A stretch of 64,000 nt of DNA from Diaphorobacter limosus (GCF_033100095.1 NZ_CP136921.1:2264501-2328500); one strand, 5' to 3'. Shown: positions 22,842 through 41,763, counted from the stretch's first letter. The notes: generated by a model not told the origin, from the letters alone. Made by a program: numbers and translations.

Positions 22842-25130
22842 TTAGAGCGCCACCGCCGCTTCAGGAGCGAATGATAGCGATACTTGCGCGCCCCTCATTT
22901 CCTCGCCCTCGATACGGTTGGCCAGGTCGATGCGCGCACCATGCTCATCGGCAATTTTCTTGACCACCGCCAGGCCCAAACCGGTGCCGCGCGCCTTGGT
23001 GGTGACATAGGGCTCAAAGGCGCGTTGCAGGATATACGCCGGAAAGCCTGGCCCGCAATCGGACACCGTGAGCCGCACGCGCTGCGCCGACTCACTCCAG
23101 CGCGTGGCGATGACCACAGGTGCGGGCGGCAGCTTCTGCTGCTCGGCCGCTTGCAAGGTGGCATCTTGCGCGTTCTGCAGCAGGTTGTGCACCACCTGGC
23201 GCAGTTGCTGCGCGTCGCCCAGGATGCGCGGACAACGCACGTCCAGCTCGGCCTGCACCGGCACCTGCGCGGTCTCGGCGCCATACAGGTGCAGCACATC
23301 GGCAATCAATGCATTCAGGTCCAGCGGCTGCAGCACGGCGGCGGGCAGGCGCGCATAGTCGCGAAACTCGTTGACCAGGCGCTTCATGGCATCGACCTGA
23401 TCGACGATGGTCTTGACCGACTTGATGAGCACGGCCTGCTCGGCGTCGGGCAGCTTGCCCGTGAGCTTGAGCTCCAGGCGCTCGGCCGACAGCTGTATGG
23501 GGGTGAGCGGGTTTTTGATCTCATGCGCCAGGCGGCGCGCCACTTCGCCCCAGGCCTGGGCGCGCTGAGCCGAGACGATTTCGGAGATGTCGTCAAACAC
23601 CAGCAGACGCGCGTGGTTAGGCAGCTCGGCGCCACGTGCGACCAGGCTGGTGCCCTGGGCGTGCATGCCGCCGCCAGAGCCATGCAGCTCAAACGGGTGC
23701 TGCCAGTGATCCAGACTATGGTGGCCATGGTCCAGCGAGAAAGCGTCGAAATGCTGCTGCACCGTGGCCGCAAATTCGGCCAGACCGGGCACGGCGGCCA
23801 GGGGTTTGCCCTCGTGAGCGGCCAGTGGTGCACGCAGAATGCGCGTGGCGCCCGGGTTGGAGGACTGGATCACGCCCTGCTGATCGAGCACGATGACGCC
23901 CGCCGTGAGGTTGTCTAGGATGGTCTGCAGGTTGCCGCGCGCCGCATCCAGCTGCTCCATGCTGCGCTCCACGGCCGAGCGCGCATCGGCCAGCTGTTGC
24001 GTCATCAGGGCAAAGGATCGCGTCAGGCCACCGAGCTCATCCTTGCCTTGCAGCGCGGCCTTGGGCGCCAGGTTGCCGGCCGCCACCTCGCGCACACCGT
24101 CTGCCAGCACAATCAGGGGACGTGCCAGCTGATTGCCCAGCACCACCGCCAACAGCACCGCGCCGAACACCGCCAGAAACAGCGCCAGGGTCAGCGTGCC
24201 TATGTACATGCGCCGCAGGCCACCACGGGCCAATGCGCGCTCCTGGTATTCGCGGTTGGCCTCCTGCACGGCGATGGCGTTGGCCACCAGGGCCTGGGGC
24301 AGAGGCAGGGTGGCCTGCAGGTAGCGCGGCTCGGCCAACAGCCCCACCCCCGGATGGACTACCAGCACCAGCACGCGCACGCGTGCGTTCTCCGCGGCCA
24401 TGGGATCGTTGATGTCGTCCAGCCCCTCGATCTGAAAGCTGATGCGCTCCTGGCGCGCGGCGCGCAGTTGCTGCGCGCTGGGGCGATCGGGGTTGAGCGA
24501 ATAGCGCGATTGCCCGACCCCGGCCACGGGCTGGCCCGCGGCATTCCACAACACCATGTCCGAAGCCCCGAGCTGATCGCGCATGCGCTCAAGCACCACG
24601 CCGGCCGCGGCATCGGGCACCTGCGCCAGCTGGCTGCTGGCGCCGCGGGTCTTGGTCGCCAGGTCGCTGGCAATGGTGTCCAGCGTGACGCGCGCCAGGC
24701 TCACCCCGGCCGTCAACGCACCCTCCACCTTCACGTCGAACCAGCTCTCGATGGAGCGCGAGACGAACTGGTAGGACACGACATAGATCAGCAGCCCCGG
24801 CACCACCCCCACCAGGCCGAATATGGCCGCCAGCTTGATCAGCAGGTGGCTGCCGAATCGCCCGCGCCGCACGCGCACGCCCAGGCGCACGGCGCCCCAG
24901 ACCAGCACCGCCAACAACGCCACGGCGACAAGCACGTTCACGCCCAGCAGCCAGGCAAAGTTGCGCTCGTAGAGCGCGCGATTGTTGGTGGCCAGGGTGA
25001 GCAGAAACAGCAGCACCAGGCCTATGGCACCCATCACGCCGGCGCCCAGGCCCACCGCCCAGCGCAGGGCCCGCGCCCGGTTCGCCGCCCGGCGTGCCGA
25101 GCCCGCGGGGCGCTGCTCGCCCATCTTCAC
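22842..25130 (-). CDS. NtrY-like membrane sensor histidine kinase
   Basis: 762 residues. Membrane segments near residues 23-50, 58-80 and 95-120, a periplasmic loop of about 170 residues, then another segment (RMYIGTLTLALFLAVFGAVL) followed by HAMP, a PAS-like domain (ILDNLTAGVIVLDQQGVI), HisKA with the H-box RRLAHEIKNPLTPIQL, and HATPase_c (N box HNLLQNAQDA, G1 DCGPGFP, G2 GTGLGLAVVKKI). All catalytic boxes look intact. The GTG at 25130 overlaps the DUF4390 stop as GTGA, so both are translationally coupled. Stimulus unknown; the family is linked to nitrogen, redox or envelope sensing. Confidence 0.9.
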   Translation of the reverse strand: MKMGEQRPAGSARRAANRARALRWAVGLGAGVMGAIGLVLLFLLTLATNNRALYERNFAWLLGVNVLVAVALLAVLVWGAVRLGVRVRRGRFGSHLLIKLAAIFGLVGVVPGLLIYVVSYQFVSRSIESWFDVKVEGALTAGVSLARVTLDTIASDLATKTRGASSQLAQVPDAAAGVVLERMRDQLGASDMVLWNAAGQPVAGVGQSRYSLNPDRPSAQQLRAARQERISFQIEGLDDINDPMAAENARVRVLVLVVHPGVGLLAEPRYLQATLPLPQALVANAIAVQEANREYQERALARGGLRRMYIGTLTLALFLAVFGAVLLAVVLGNQLARPLIVLADGVREVAAGNLAPKAALQGKDELGGLTRSFALMTQQLADARSAVERSMEQLDAARGNLQTILDNLTAGVIVLDQQGVIQSSNPGATRILRAPLAAHEGKPLAAVPGLAEFAATVQQHFDAFSLDHGHHSLDHWQHPFELHGSGGGMHAQGTSLVARGAELPNHARLLVFDDISEIVSAQRAQAWGEVARRLAHEIKNPLTPIQLSAERLELKLTGKLPDAEQAVLIKSVKTIVDQVDAMKRLVNEFRDYARLPAAVLQPLDLNALIADVLHLYGAETAQVPVQAELDVRCPRILGDAQQLRQVVHNLLQNAQDATLQAAEQQKLPPAPVVIATRWSESAQRVRLTVSDCGPGFPAYILQRAFEPYVTTKARGTGLGLAVVKKIADEHGARIDLANRIEGEEMRGAQVSLSFAPEAAVAL

Positions 25131-25723
25131 CGCGTGGCCTCCTGGGCGCTCAGGCGCGCGCCGCGCGCGAGGGCAATGTTCCAGCTGGAGCCGCCCACGG
25201 CGCCTATCTGCAGCGGCCGGGGCAGTTGCGACATGTCGAGGCGGAACTGGAAGTTCACCAAATAGGACTGGCCCTCGTCGATGACGCCCTCTTCCGCAAT
25301 CTTCCAGCGTGCGATGCGCTCCAGGGCGGCCAGCACCTCTGGCAGGTCATCAAAGCTCTGATCCAGCGACACCCCCAGGCCGGTGGCCGCAAATGGCGCG
25401 GCAGACTGGGCCAGGCGCCAGCGGCGCGTGAGCGGCTGGTAGCTCAGACGCACATAGCGCGTGGCATGCGCCACGACCTTGTCCGTCCAGTACCAACGCG
25501 GGCGCAGCACCTCGGCGTCGGCAATGAAATGCATGGAGATGCCTTTGTACAGGGCATCTTGCACGATCGTGGGCAGCTCCAGCCGCAGCGCGGCCGAGAG
25601 GTACAGGCCGTCGGCGCCGCGCTCGAGCTGCAGATCGCTGACCTCGCCATGCTGCTGCGCCTGCGCGGCCGGCGCGTACCAGCACAGCGCCAGCAGGCAG
25701 GCCAGCGCTGCGCACCAGCGCAC
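25127..25723 (-). CDS. DUF4390 exported protein
   Basis: 198 residues from GTG 25723. A signal peptide (CAALACLLALCW ... AAQAQ) is followed by a mature domain of beta-rich character: GLYLSAALRLELPTIVQDAL, IGISMHF-like segment and YVRLSYQPLTRRWRL, which match DUF4390. Function unknown. The family lies between rsmB and the ntrY-like gene in many betaproteobacteria and may be the periplasmic partner of the kinase (inference from order and coupling). The start is uncertain: the frame runs back into rsmB, and the chosen GTG simply gives the best signal peptide and has only a weak Shine-Dalgarno. Confidence 0.75.
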   Translation of the reverse strand: MRWCAALACLLALCWYAPAAQAQQHGEVSDLQLERGADGLYLSAALRLELPTIVQDALYKGISMHFIADAEVLRPRWYWTDKVVAHATRYVRLSYQPLTRRWRLAQSAAPFAATGLGVSLDQSFDDLPEVLAALERIARWKIAEEGVIDEGQSYLVNFQFRLDMSQLPRPLQIGAVGGSSWNIALARGARLSAQEATR

Positions 25724-25742
25724 CCAGGCGCGCGCACCGGAT

Positions 25743-27113
25743 TCAGGTCTTTTTTTGTAGCAAGGCGTAGAAGAAACCGTCGTGTTCACCCGGCCCATTG
25801 TCCGGGAGCGCGTGGCGCATATCCGGGTTGCCCGGGAATAAATGGCCCGGAGATGGCAGCAAAAGCGCATCGGTGTTGTGCGCAAGAAACGCCGTGATCT
25901 GCTCGTCGCCCTCGGCCCGGAACACCGAGCAGGTGCAGTACAGCATGCGCCCACCGGGGCGCAGCAGCGGCCACAGCGCCGCCAGCAGGCGCGCCTGCTG
26001 GCCCGCCAGCTGCGCCACGTCGCTCTCGCGGCGCAGCCAGCGCACGTCGGGATGGCGGCGCACGATGCCCGATGCCGTGCAGGGCGCGTCGAGCAAGATG
26101 GCGTCGAACAAGGCGCCGCCGCTGGCCTGTTGCCACCAGTCTGCGGGGCGTGCGGCGTCGGCCACCACGACCTGCGCGCTCAGGCCCAGGCGGCGCAGGT
26201 TGTCGTGGATGCGCTCGGCGCGCTGTGCGTCCACCTCCAGCGCGGTGACCTGCCATGGCGCGCGCAGCGCGGCAGCCCATTCCAGCAGGTGCGCGGTCTT
26301 GCCGCCAGGGGCGGCGCAGGCGTCCAGCAGGCGCAGCGGCTGGCTGGCATCCAGCCCGGCCAGCAGCAGCGGCGCCGCCATCTGCGCGGCCCCGTCCTGC
26401 ACCGAAACCACGCCATCGGCAAAGCCGGGTAGCTGGCCCACCGGCACCGGACGGGCCAGTGCCAGGCCGCTATCACCCACCAATGTTGATTCAATTTTGA
26501 TAGCTGTTAGCGCTTGCTGGTAAAGCGCTGGACTACTTTTTTTCTTTGAAACCCTGAGCACCATGGGTGCAGGCAGGTTGCTGGCCTGCAGGATCTGTTG
26601 CCAACGCTCCGGGTGGTCTTGGCGCAGGCGCTTGATCCACCATGCCGGGTGGTTCCAGACCGCTACCTCGTCACCCTGGGTGGCCACCACCAGTGCCTCG
26701 CGCTCGCGCAGGAAACGCCGCAGGCAGGCGTTGACAAAGCCGGCCTGGGCGCGCGTGGCCGCGCTGTGCTTGGCAGCCTGCACCGCCTGGTTCACCAGGG
26801 TGAACGGCTCGTAGGGCGCGGCCTCAGTGTCCCAGGCCAGCGCTAGGGCCGTGCACAGCAGCGCATCCACCCGCGCCGGCGGGTTGCGTGGTGCCAGCTG
26901 CCGGCGCAAGGCCTGGGCGCGCCCCAGGTTGCGCAGCACCTGGAACAACAGCGCCTGCACGGCCGGGCGCAGCGCCGCATCGCTGGCATCGAGCGCGGCC
27001 GTGCCCGACTGGCCCGCACGTATCGCCTGCAGGGCGGTGGCGGTGGCGTCCAGCAAGCGGCTCAAGGGCGGCGATGCGGCGCCGCCTGGCGCGGATGGCT
27101 TGGTGGTGGTCAC
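25743..27113 (-). CDS. rsmB: 16S rRNA (cytosine-967-C5)-methyltransferase RsmB
   Basis: 456 residues. N-terminal NusB-like RNA-binding domain (about 15-150) and C-terminal Rossmann methyltransferase with DACAAPGGKTAHLLE (SAM site), DAILLDAPCTASGIVRRHPD and the catalytic CTCSVF. It makes m5C967 of 16S rRNA. GTG start at 27113 overlapping the stop of the LemA-like gene (GTGA). An AT-rich stretch at 26480-26545, encoding VSKKKSSPALYQQALTAIKI, carries a copy of a palindromic repeat inside the gene between the two domains; it keeps the frame open. Confidence 0.92.
   Translation of the reverse strand: MTTTKPSAPGGAASPPLSRLLDATATALQAIRAGQSGTAALDASDAALRPAVQALLFQVLRNLGRAQALRRQLAPRNPPARVDALLCTALALAWDTEAAPYEPFTLVNQAVQAAKHSAATRAQAGFVNACLRRFLREREALVVATQGDEVAVWNHPAWWIKRLRQDHPERWQQILQASNLPAPMVLRVSKKKSSPALYQQALTAIKIESTLVGDSGLALARPVPVGQLPGFADGVVSVQDGAAQMAAPLLLAGLDASQPLRLLDACAAPGGKTAHLLEWAAALRAPWQVTALEVDAQRAERIHDNLRRLGLSAQVVVADAARPADWWQQASGGALFDAILLDAPCTASGIVRRHPDVRWLRRESDVAQLAGQQARLLAALWPLLRPGGRMLYCTCSVFRAEGDEQITAFLAHNTDALLLPSPGHLFPGNPDMRHALPDNGPGEHDGFFYALLQKKT
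26492..26530. repeat. AGCGCTT palindromic repeat inside rsmB
   Basis: Contains AGCGCTT (26509-26515) and AAGCGCT (26523-26529), flanked by TTGATAGCTGTT. The same core with a GATAGCTAT flank occurs at 51550-51580. The GC content is far below that of the gene around it. I recognise it as a type of short interspersed repeat common in Comamonadaceae genomes. Confidence 0.65.
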
Positions 27114-27667
27114 AGCGCGCGCCCCTTCTTCATGCCAAACAGCCAGGCCAGCAGGTTGGCCGGAAACTGCCCGATAGCGTGGTTGTATTGGCCAACCGCT
27201 TCATTGAACAGCCGCCTGGCCTCGCCCGCGTGCAGCGCCAGCTGTTCGCGCTGGTGTATCCATGGCGCCAGGGCCGGTGGCGCCACGCCCTCGCCCGCCC
27301 GGGCCGCCTCATGGGCCAGGGACTGCCAGGCCGTGTCCAACACCTGGGCCGCTGCCGACAGGGTTGCAGCGGCGTCGCCATCCAGCGGCCGGGCCCGGGC
27401 CACTGCCAGAGAGGCGGCAAATTGCGCCGCCGCTGCGTCCAGGGCGGCCTGGGTGTCGGCGGCGCCACCCGCCGATGCATCGTCCTCTGTGGCTTCGATA
27501 CGTGAAGCCGCATATTGCGCCAACAACGCTATCCAGCGCTGCCAGTGCGCATCCAGTGCGCCAAAGGCCTGCAGCGCGGCCGAGCGCAGGCGAATCAGGC
27601 GGTTGTAGGCGCCCACGGCCCAAAACAGCAGCAATGCCAGAAGCACCCAGGAAATCCACATGTTCAT
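27110..27667 (-). CDS. LemA-family-like membrane protein
   Basis: 185 residues. One N-terminal membrane helix (WISWVLLALLLFWAVGAYNRL) then a helical cytoplasmic or periplasmic domain. The opening YNRLIRLRSAALQAFGALD and the closing NEAVGQYNHAIGQFPANLLAWLFGM are the LemA signatures, but the middle is shorter and more divergent than in the second LemA gene at 50915. Role unknown. It is first in a coupled group with rsmB, DUF4390 and the two-component genes. The start is placed at the ATG 27667, directly before the membrane helix; a second ATG two codons later is equally possible. Confidence 0.75.
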   Translation of the reverse strand: MNMWISWVLLALLLFWAVGAYNRLIRLRSAALQAFGALDAHWQRWIALLAQYAASRIEATEDDASAGGAADTQAALDAAAAQFAASLAVARARPLDGDAAATLSAAAQVLDTAWQSLAHEAARAGEGVAPPALAPWIHQREQLALHAGEARRLFNEAVGQYNHAIGQFPANLLAWLFGMKKGRAL

Positions 27668-27703
27668 AAGCTGCGGCGCCACGAAACAACCCCAAAAAAG
27701 AAA

Positions 27704-27733
27704 CTCCCGGCCCGCCAATTGGCAAGCCGGGAG
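27704..27733 (-). terminator. Terminator of the rpoBC transcript
   Basis: Stem CTCCCGGC / GCCGGGAG with an inner palindrome GCCAATTGGC, followed on the minus strand by a T-rich stretch (TTTCTTTTTT). It lies about 190 bases beyond the rpoC stop and just before the LemA-like gene. Confidence 0.8.
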
Positions 27734-27827
27734 CAGCATGGTAGCGGCGAGGCTAGTGCGGCAACCTGGAAGTAGAGGAACACAATGAAAGTGATGGATT
27801 CGCGCCCAGGGCAAGGCGCAAACCGCA

Positions 27828-27868
27828 GCGATAGCCGTAGCTATCGCGAGGATTTGCAACGCCGCCGT
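27828..27868. repeat. Palindrome downstream of rpoC, repeat-like
   Basis: GCGATAGC (27828-27835) and GCTATCGC (27840-27847) around CGTA, followed by GAGGATTTGCAACGCCGCC. I believe this unit recurs between genes in related genomes; only one copy is in the window. Confidence 0.4.
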
Positions 27869-27922
27869 GGGTGCGAAGGCGCGCTTTCATGTTTCGATAT
27901 TTCCGGGTTGCCGTACCAGGGC

Positions 27923-32152
<4,230 letters not shown>

Positions 32153-32181
32153 ATGACTCTTTCCCTTGCATCAAAAATCGT

Positions 32182-32257
32182 AGCTGTGCGCGCTTGATTG
32201 ACAGTCAATTTGTTATCAAATGACATTGAATCTTTTGATAAACAAGCGCGAGCAGCT
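32182..32257. repeat. Multi-arm palindrome between rpoB and rpoC
   Basis: Outer arms AGCTGTGCGCGCTTG (32182-32196) and CAAGCGCGAGCAGCT (32243-32257) enclose two smaller inverted repeats, ATTGAC/GTCAAT and TTATCAAA/TTTGATAA. The region is AT-rich compared with its neighbours. It would fold in the rpoBC mRNA and may be a processing signal or an interspersed repeat. Confidence 0.6.
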
Positions 32258-32283
32258 CACTTTTTCTATTTAATCGGCCCCGA

Positions 32284-36408
<4,125 letters not shown>

Positions 36409-36575
36409 GAGATCTCCGGGCAAAGACATGACGATGGGGTCTTCGACGACTACTGCCCCACAAGGCAGGGCTTGCGGGCTTGGCGGTTGGCCACTACCAA
36501 CCATGGCGGACGGCGATGCGTTGCACATCGCCCGAACCAAGGCGTCTTCTGCTGTCGGATGGGTCAGAAGACACT

Positions 36576-36602
36576 AGCAAACGGCCTTGCAGGCCGCTTG
36601 CT
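36576..36602 (-). promoter_or_regulatory. Hairpin in the rplL-rpoB intergenic region
   Basis: Stem AGCAAGCGGCC / GGCCGTTTGCT (one G-T wobble) in the 275-base gap between rplL and rpoB. Its position matches the partial attenuator or RNase III site that lowers rpoBC expression relative to ribosomal proteins in E. coli. No long T run follows, so read-through is expected. The rest of the gap holds no gene. Confidence 0.55.
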
Positions 36603-36683
36603 GGTGCGCTCTGGTGACTATTCCCATAAGCACCAAAGGCTGGAGGCCTTTTGCAAGACCCCCAGCCCATGAGACAAGGTCGA

Positions 36684-37061
36684 TTACTTGAGTTCGGCCT
36701 TGGCGCCGGCGTCCACCAGCTTCTTGACAGCGGCTTCGGCGTCGGCCTTGGCAATGGCTTCCTTGACGTTCTTGGGAGCGCCGTCCACCAGGTCCTTGGC
36801 TTCCTTCAGGCCCAGGCCGGTGATTTCGCGCACTGCCTTGATGACGGAGACCTTGTTGGCGCCAGCGTCGGTCAGCACCACGTTGAACTCGGTCTTCTCT
36901 TCAGCGGCTGCAGCGGCAGCGCCACCGCCGGCAGCAGCGGGAGCAGCCATGGCGGCAGCGCTCACGCCAAACTTCTCTTCAATGGCCTTGACCAGGTCAT
37001 TGAGTTCCATGACCGTCATGCTGTCCAGCGCGGTCAAAAATGCGTCTTTATCGAATGCCAT
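36684..37061 (-). CDS. rplL: Ribosomal protein L7/L12
   Basis: 125 residues: N-terminal dimerisation helix, an Ala-rich flexible hinge (about 35-52), and the C-terminal factor-binding domain with [20 protein letters not shown]. Forms the ribosomal stalk on L10. Confidence 0.97.
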   Translation of the reverse strand: MAFDKDAFLTALDSMTVMELNDLVKAIEEKFGVSAAAMAAPAAAGGGAAAAAAEEKTEFNVVLTDAGANKVSVIKAVREITGLGLKEAKDLVDGAPKNVKEAIAKADAEAAVKKLVDAGAKAELK

Positions 37062-37115
37062 TTTGATTTCCTAACAATTGGGTTTCAGAGGGTTGCAAAA
37101 ACTGCGACTGCCGCC

Positions 37116-37622
37116 TCAGGCGGCCACAGCTTCGCCGTCGCCTTTTTTCGTCGCCAGGGCACCCAGCACCACAGCGGTGCGGGAGATGGGCGACATCAGC
37201 AAGCCACACAGCTGGGCCAGCAGCACTTCCTTGGAAGGGATGTTGGCCAGTTGCTTCACGCCGTTCACGTCCAGGGCCTTGCCCGCGAAGGCGCCGCCAC
37301 GAATCACCAGCTTGTCGTTGGTCTTCGCGAAATCGGCCACCACCTTGGCGGCGGCCACAGCGTCTTCGGAGAAGCCATAGATCAGGGGACCGGTCATCTG
37401 GTCGGCCACCACGTCAAACTGGCTGCCAGCCACAGCACGGCGTGCCAAGGTGTTCTTCAGAACACTCAAGGAAACACCCTTGCTGCGGGCGTCAACGCGC
37501 AGTTTGGTCATGTCGGCGACCGTGATGCCACGGTACTCCGCGATCACGAGCGTTTGAGCTTTAGCGGCGAGGCTGGTCACTTCGTTGATGACCGCTTCTT
37601 TCTCACTGCGATTAAGACTCAA
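37116..37622 (-). CDS. rplJ: Ribosomal protein L10
   Basis: 168 residues: rRNA-binding N-terminal domain ([17 protein letters not shown]) and a C-terminal helix for L7/L12 dimers. The best start is TTG at 37622 with AAGGAG six bases upstream; no ATG is available before the conserved N-terminus. A weak start codon fits translational control by the L10 leader. Confidence 0.95.
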   Translation of the reverse strand: MSLNRSEKEAVINEVTSLAAKAQTLVIAEYRGITVADMTKLRVDARSKGVSLSVLKNTLARRAVAGSQFDVVADQMTGPLIYGFSEDAVAAAKVVADFAKTNDKLVIRGGAFAGKALDVNGVKQLANIPSKEVLLAQLCGLLMSPISRTAVVLGALATKKGDGEAVAA

Positions 37623-37853
37623 GGTCTACTCCTTCATATGCGCATTTCGGACGAATCCAGCCATGCGCGCTCTTGGTATGCAGCGACCAACTGTTTCGGA
37701 AGAATTCCATCTGCAGCGGGATCGCCATCTGCGTTGGCCCTCATGGGTTTAAGTGCAACCTGCTTGCACACCAACGGTCTTGGATGGCCCGGCGCATCAC
37801 TGCGCCGGCCCACCACCGAAGCGCTCTTGCGAACGCTTCAAGATTTATCGCAA
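37623..37853 (-). promoter_or_regulatory. rplJ leader, probable L10-binding control region
   Basis: 231 non-coding bases between rplA and rplJ. It contains a GC-rich hairpin (GGCGCAGTGATGCGCC, 37791-37806) and further pairing segments before the AAGGAG. In E. coli the corresponding leader binds L10-(L12)4 to repress rplJL. Assigned by position; the L10 kink-turn was not verified. Confidence 0.5.
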
Positions 37854-38549
37854 TCAGGCTGCGATGGTTTGCGTGTCGACGCGAACGCCCAGACCCATGG
37901 TCGAAGATACGGCCACCTTGCGCAGGTAAACACCCTTGCTGGTAGCCGGCTTGGCCTTGTTCAGTGCTTCGATCAGCGCCACCAGGTTGCCTTGCAGCTT
38001 GTCGTTGTCGAACGAGCGACGGCCAATGGTCGTGTGGATGATGCCGGCCTTGTCGACACGGAACTGCACCTGGCCGGCCTTGGCGTTCTTCACGGCCGTG
38101 GCCACGTCGGGCGTCACCGTACCCACCTTGGGGTTGGGCATCAGGCCGCGTGGGCCCAGGATCTGGCCCAGCGTACCCACGACGCGCATGGCATCAGGGG
38201 CGGCGATAACCACGTCGAAGGGCATGTCACCGGCCTTGACCATCGCGGCCAGGTCGTCCATGCCAACGATGTCGGCACCGGCGGCCTTGGCTTCTTCGGC
38301 CTTGGCGCCCTGGGCAAACACGGCCACGCGGGAGGTTTTGCCAGTGCCATTGGGCAGCACGACGGCGCCACGCACCACCTGGTCGGACTTCTTGGCATCC
38401 ACGCCCAGCTGCACGGCCACGTCGATCGATTCATCGAACTTGGCGGTGGCGGCATCCTTCACCAGGGCCACGGCGTCAGCGAATGCATACAGCTTGGTGC
38501 TGTCAACCTTGCCCTGCAGGGCTTTTTGCTTCTTGGTCAGCTTTGCCAT
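37854..38549 (-). CDS. rplA: Ribosomal protein L1
   Basis: 231 residues with the L1 signature [20 protein letters not shown] and the RNA-binding segment [12 protein letters not shown]. In E. coli L1 also represses rplKA. Its start lies one base after the rplK stop, so the pair is coupled. Confidence 0.97.
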   Translation of the reverse strand: MAKLTKKQKALQGKVDSTKLYAFADAVALVKDAATAKFDESIDVAVQLGVDAKKSDQVVRGAVVLPNGTGKTSRVAVFAQGAKAEEAKAAGADIVGMDDLAAMVKAGDMPFDVVIAAPDAMRVVGTLGQILGPRGLMPNPKVGTVTPDVATAVKNAKAGQVQFRVDKAGIIHTTIGRRSFDNDKLQGNLVALIEALNKAKPATSKGVYLRKVAVSSTMGLGVRVDTQTIAA

Positions 38550-38550
38550 G

Positions 38551-38982
38551 TCAGAGGCCCTCCACCGTCACGCCCATGGAACGGGCAGAGCCTGCCAGCG
38601 TACGCACGGCAGCGTCCACATCGGCGGCATTCATGTCCTTGAGCTTGGTCTTGGCGATCTCTTCCAGCTGTGCGCGGGTGATCTTGCCGACCTTGGTGCT
38701 CAGCGGATTGGACGAGCCCTTGTCCAGCTTGATGGCCTTCTTGATCAGCACCGTTGCGGGCGGCGTCTTGATGATGAAGGTGAAGCTCTTGTCGGCAAAA
38801 GCGGTGATGACGACGGGCAGCGGCAGGCCCGGCTCGACACCCTGGGTCTGGGCGTTGAACGCCTTGCAGAATTCCATGATGTTGAGACCACGCTGACCGA
38901 GCGCGGGGCCGATCGGGGGGGATGGGTTGGCCTTACCAGCTGGCACTTGCAGCTTGATGAAGCCGACGATTTTCTTCGCCAT
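38551..38982 (-). CDS. rplK: Ribosomal protein L11
   Basis: 143 residues; proline-rich N-terminal domain ([20 protein letters not shown]) that contacts elongation factors and the thiostrepton site, and the C-terminal 23S-binding domain. AAGGAG precedes the ATG. The 131 bases upstream, to nusG, are non-coding. Confidence 0.97.
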   Translation of the reverse strand: MAKKIVGFIKLQVPAGKANPSPPIGPALGQRGLNIMEFCKAFNAQTQGVEPGLPLPVVITAFADKSFTFIIKTPPATVLIKKAIKLDKGSSNPLSTKVGKITRAQLEEIAKTKLKDMNAADVDAAVRTLAGSARSMGVTVEGL

Positions 38983-39113
38983 TGATAGCTCCTTGCGGGT
39001 GATGACGCCCGATCCAAAGGGTCAGGCTCCCCGGGGGTTATCGACTCAATTTTTTATCGCGCCGAGTCGAAAGGCGCGAAACTTGATGCGAATTAAGTTG
39101 CCGGAAGAAAGGC

Positions 39114-39704
39114 TTACGTCTTCTCGACCTGGGCAAACTCCAACTCGACAGGGGTTGAACGACCAAAAATCATGACCGATACCCGCAGGCGGCTCTTCTC
39201 GTAGTTGACCTCTTCCACCGAACCGTTGAAGTCGGTGAAGGGGCCTTCCTTGACACGTACCAGTTCGCCCACCATGAACTCGATCTTGTGGCGGGGCTTA
39301 TCCGTGCCCTGTTGCATCTGGTTGACGATCTTCTGCACCTCGTCCTCGGAAATAGGCGCAGGACGATTCTTGACCCCGCCCACGAAGCCGGTCACCTTGC
39401 TGGTGTGCTTCACCAGGTGCCAGGTGTCGTCATCCATGACCATCTCAACAAACACATAACCCGGGAACAGGCGACGCTCAGTGGTCTTGCGCTGACCATT
39501 CTTCATTTCCACGACATCTTCGGTCGGAACAAGAATGCGGCCAAACTTCTGCTGCATGCCGGCGCGGGCAATGCGCTCCTGAATGTTGCGCTCTACGGCC
39601 TTTTCCATGCCGGAATAGGCATGAACGATGTACCAACGCAAATCGGGATTGGCCGACGCGTCCGCGGAAGTTTGCTCACCACCGGCTTGCATGGCATCCA
39701 CCAT
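39114..39704 (-). CDS. nusG: Transcription elongation/termination factor NusG
   Basis: 196 residues: NGN domain ([20 protein letters not shown]) and C-terminal KOW domain ([20 protein letters not shown]). The ATG at 39704 shares a base with the secE stop (TGATG), giving tight coupling. A longer frame to 39743 only reads through secE. Confidence 0.95.
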   Translation of the reverse strand: MVDAMQAGGEQTSADASANPDLRWYIVHAYSGMEKAVERNIQERIARAGMQQKFGRILVPTEDVVEMKNGQRKTTERRLFPGYVFVEMVMDDDTWHLVKHTSKVTGFVGGVKNRPAPISEDEVQKIVNQMQQGTDKPRHKIEFMVGELVRVKEGPFTDFNGSVEEVNYEKSRLRVSVMIFGRSTPVELEFAQVEKT

Positions 39705-40087
39705 CACTTCCTCCAACCCAAGATCAAATCGTACAGAACCCACTCCAAGGTTTTGTCTGTAAACCAGAGGAAGAGTGCCATCAGAACCACAAACGCGAAC
39801 ACATAGCCCGTCATCTGCAGCGATTCCTTACGCGTTGGCCAGACCACCTTCTTGACCTCGCGCGAAGCATCACGAGCGAAGGCAATGAACTGACGACCAT
39901 GCTCAGAAACCAAGAACATGACCACGGCCAGCGCCAAGCCAAGCAGCAGCGCCGCCCACTGAATCAGCGGACCCTGCTTGCCGAGCAGATAGAAACCGGC
40001 GATAGACGCAAGAACGATCGCCACCGCAGCGAACAACTTTGCCTTGTCCGCACCGGTGGTGACCGTTTCAACCTGGGAAGTGGCCAT
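39704..40087 (-). CDS. secE: Preprotein translocase subunit SecE
   Basis: 127 residues with three predicted membrane helices as in E. coli and the conserved amphipathic segment [20 protein letters not shown] before the last one. Part of the SecYEG channel. The ATG 40087 is preferred over the longer frame to 40123 because the family N-terminus starts here. Confidence 0.93.
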   Translation of the reverse strand: MATSQVETVTTGADKAKLFAAVAIVLASIAGFYLLGKQGPLIQWAALLLGLALAVVMFLVSEHGRQFIAFARDASREVKKVVWPTRKESLQMTGYVFAFVVLMALFLWFTDKTLEWVLYDLILGWRK

Positions 40088-40176
40088 AGATGAAATTTTT
40101 GCCTTCTGTATCTGGTGTCGCACAAGACACCGAAGCCCGCCAGACTCTGGCGGGCTTGTTGACCACCGTATTCAGG

Positions 40177-40252
40177 TGGCAGGGGCAGTAGGAATCGAAC
40201 CTACAACCTTCGGTTTTGGAGACCGACGCTCTGCCAATTGAGCTATACCCCT
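40177..40252 (-). tRNA. tRNA-Trp (CCA)
   Basis: Complete cloverleaf with anticodon CCA in GTCTCCAAAAC, encoded 3' CCA, 5' strand AGGGGTA. It sits 12 bases after tuf and before secE, as in many proteobacteria. Confidence 0.97.
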
Positions 40253-40264
40253 ATGACTCATTGA

Positions 40265-41455
<1,191 letters not shown>

Positions 41456-41529
41456 CTTTTCGACTCCGAAAAAGCTATACCAGCACGATAAATACAGACA
41501 CACCCCAAACGGGGCGCGTCTTTGAATTT

Positions 41530-41604
<75 letters not shown>

Positions 41605-41641
41605 AATCACAAGGCCTAAGCCTAAAAACCAAACCAAATCA

Positions 41642-41715
41642 TGGAGCGGGAGACGGGAATCGAACCCGCGTCATTAGCTTGGAAGGCTAGGGTTCTACCA
41701 TTGAACTACTCCCGC
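41642..41715 (-). tRNA. tRNA-Gly (TCC)
   Basis: 74 bases, anticodon loop CTTCCAA (TCC), encoded CCA at 41642-41644. Confidence 0.96.
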
Positions 41716-41763
41716 AAGACCGAGGTTTGCGCAATCGCGGTCCAACGCCTTCAACTCACAATT

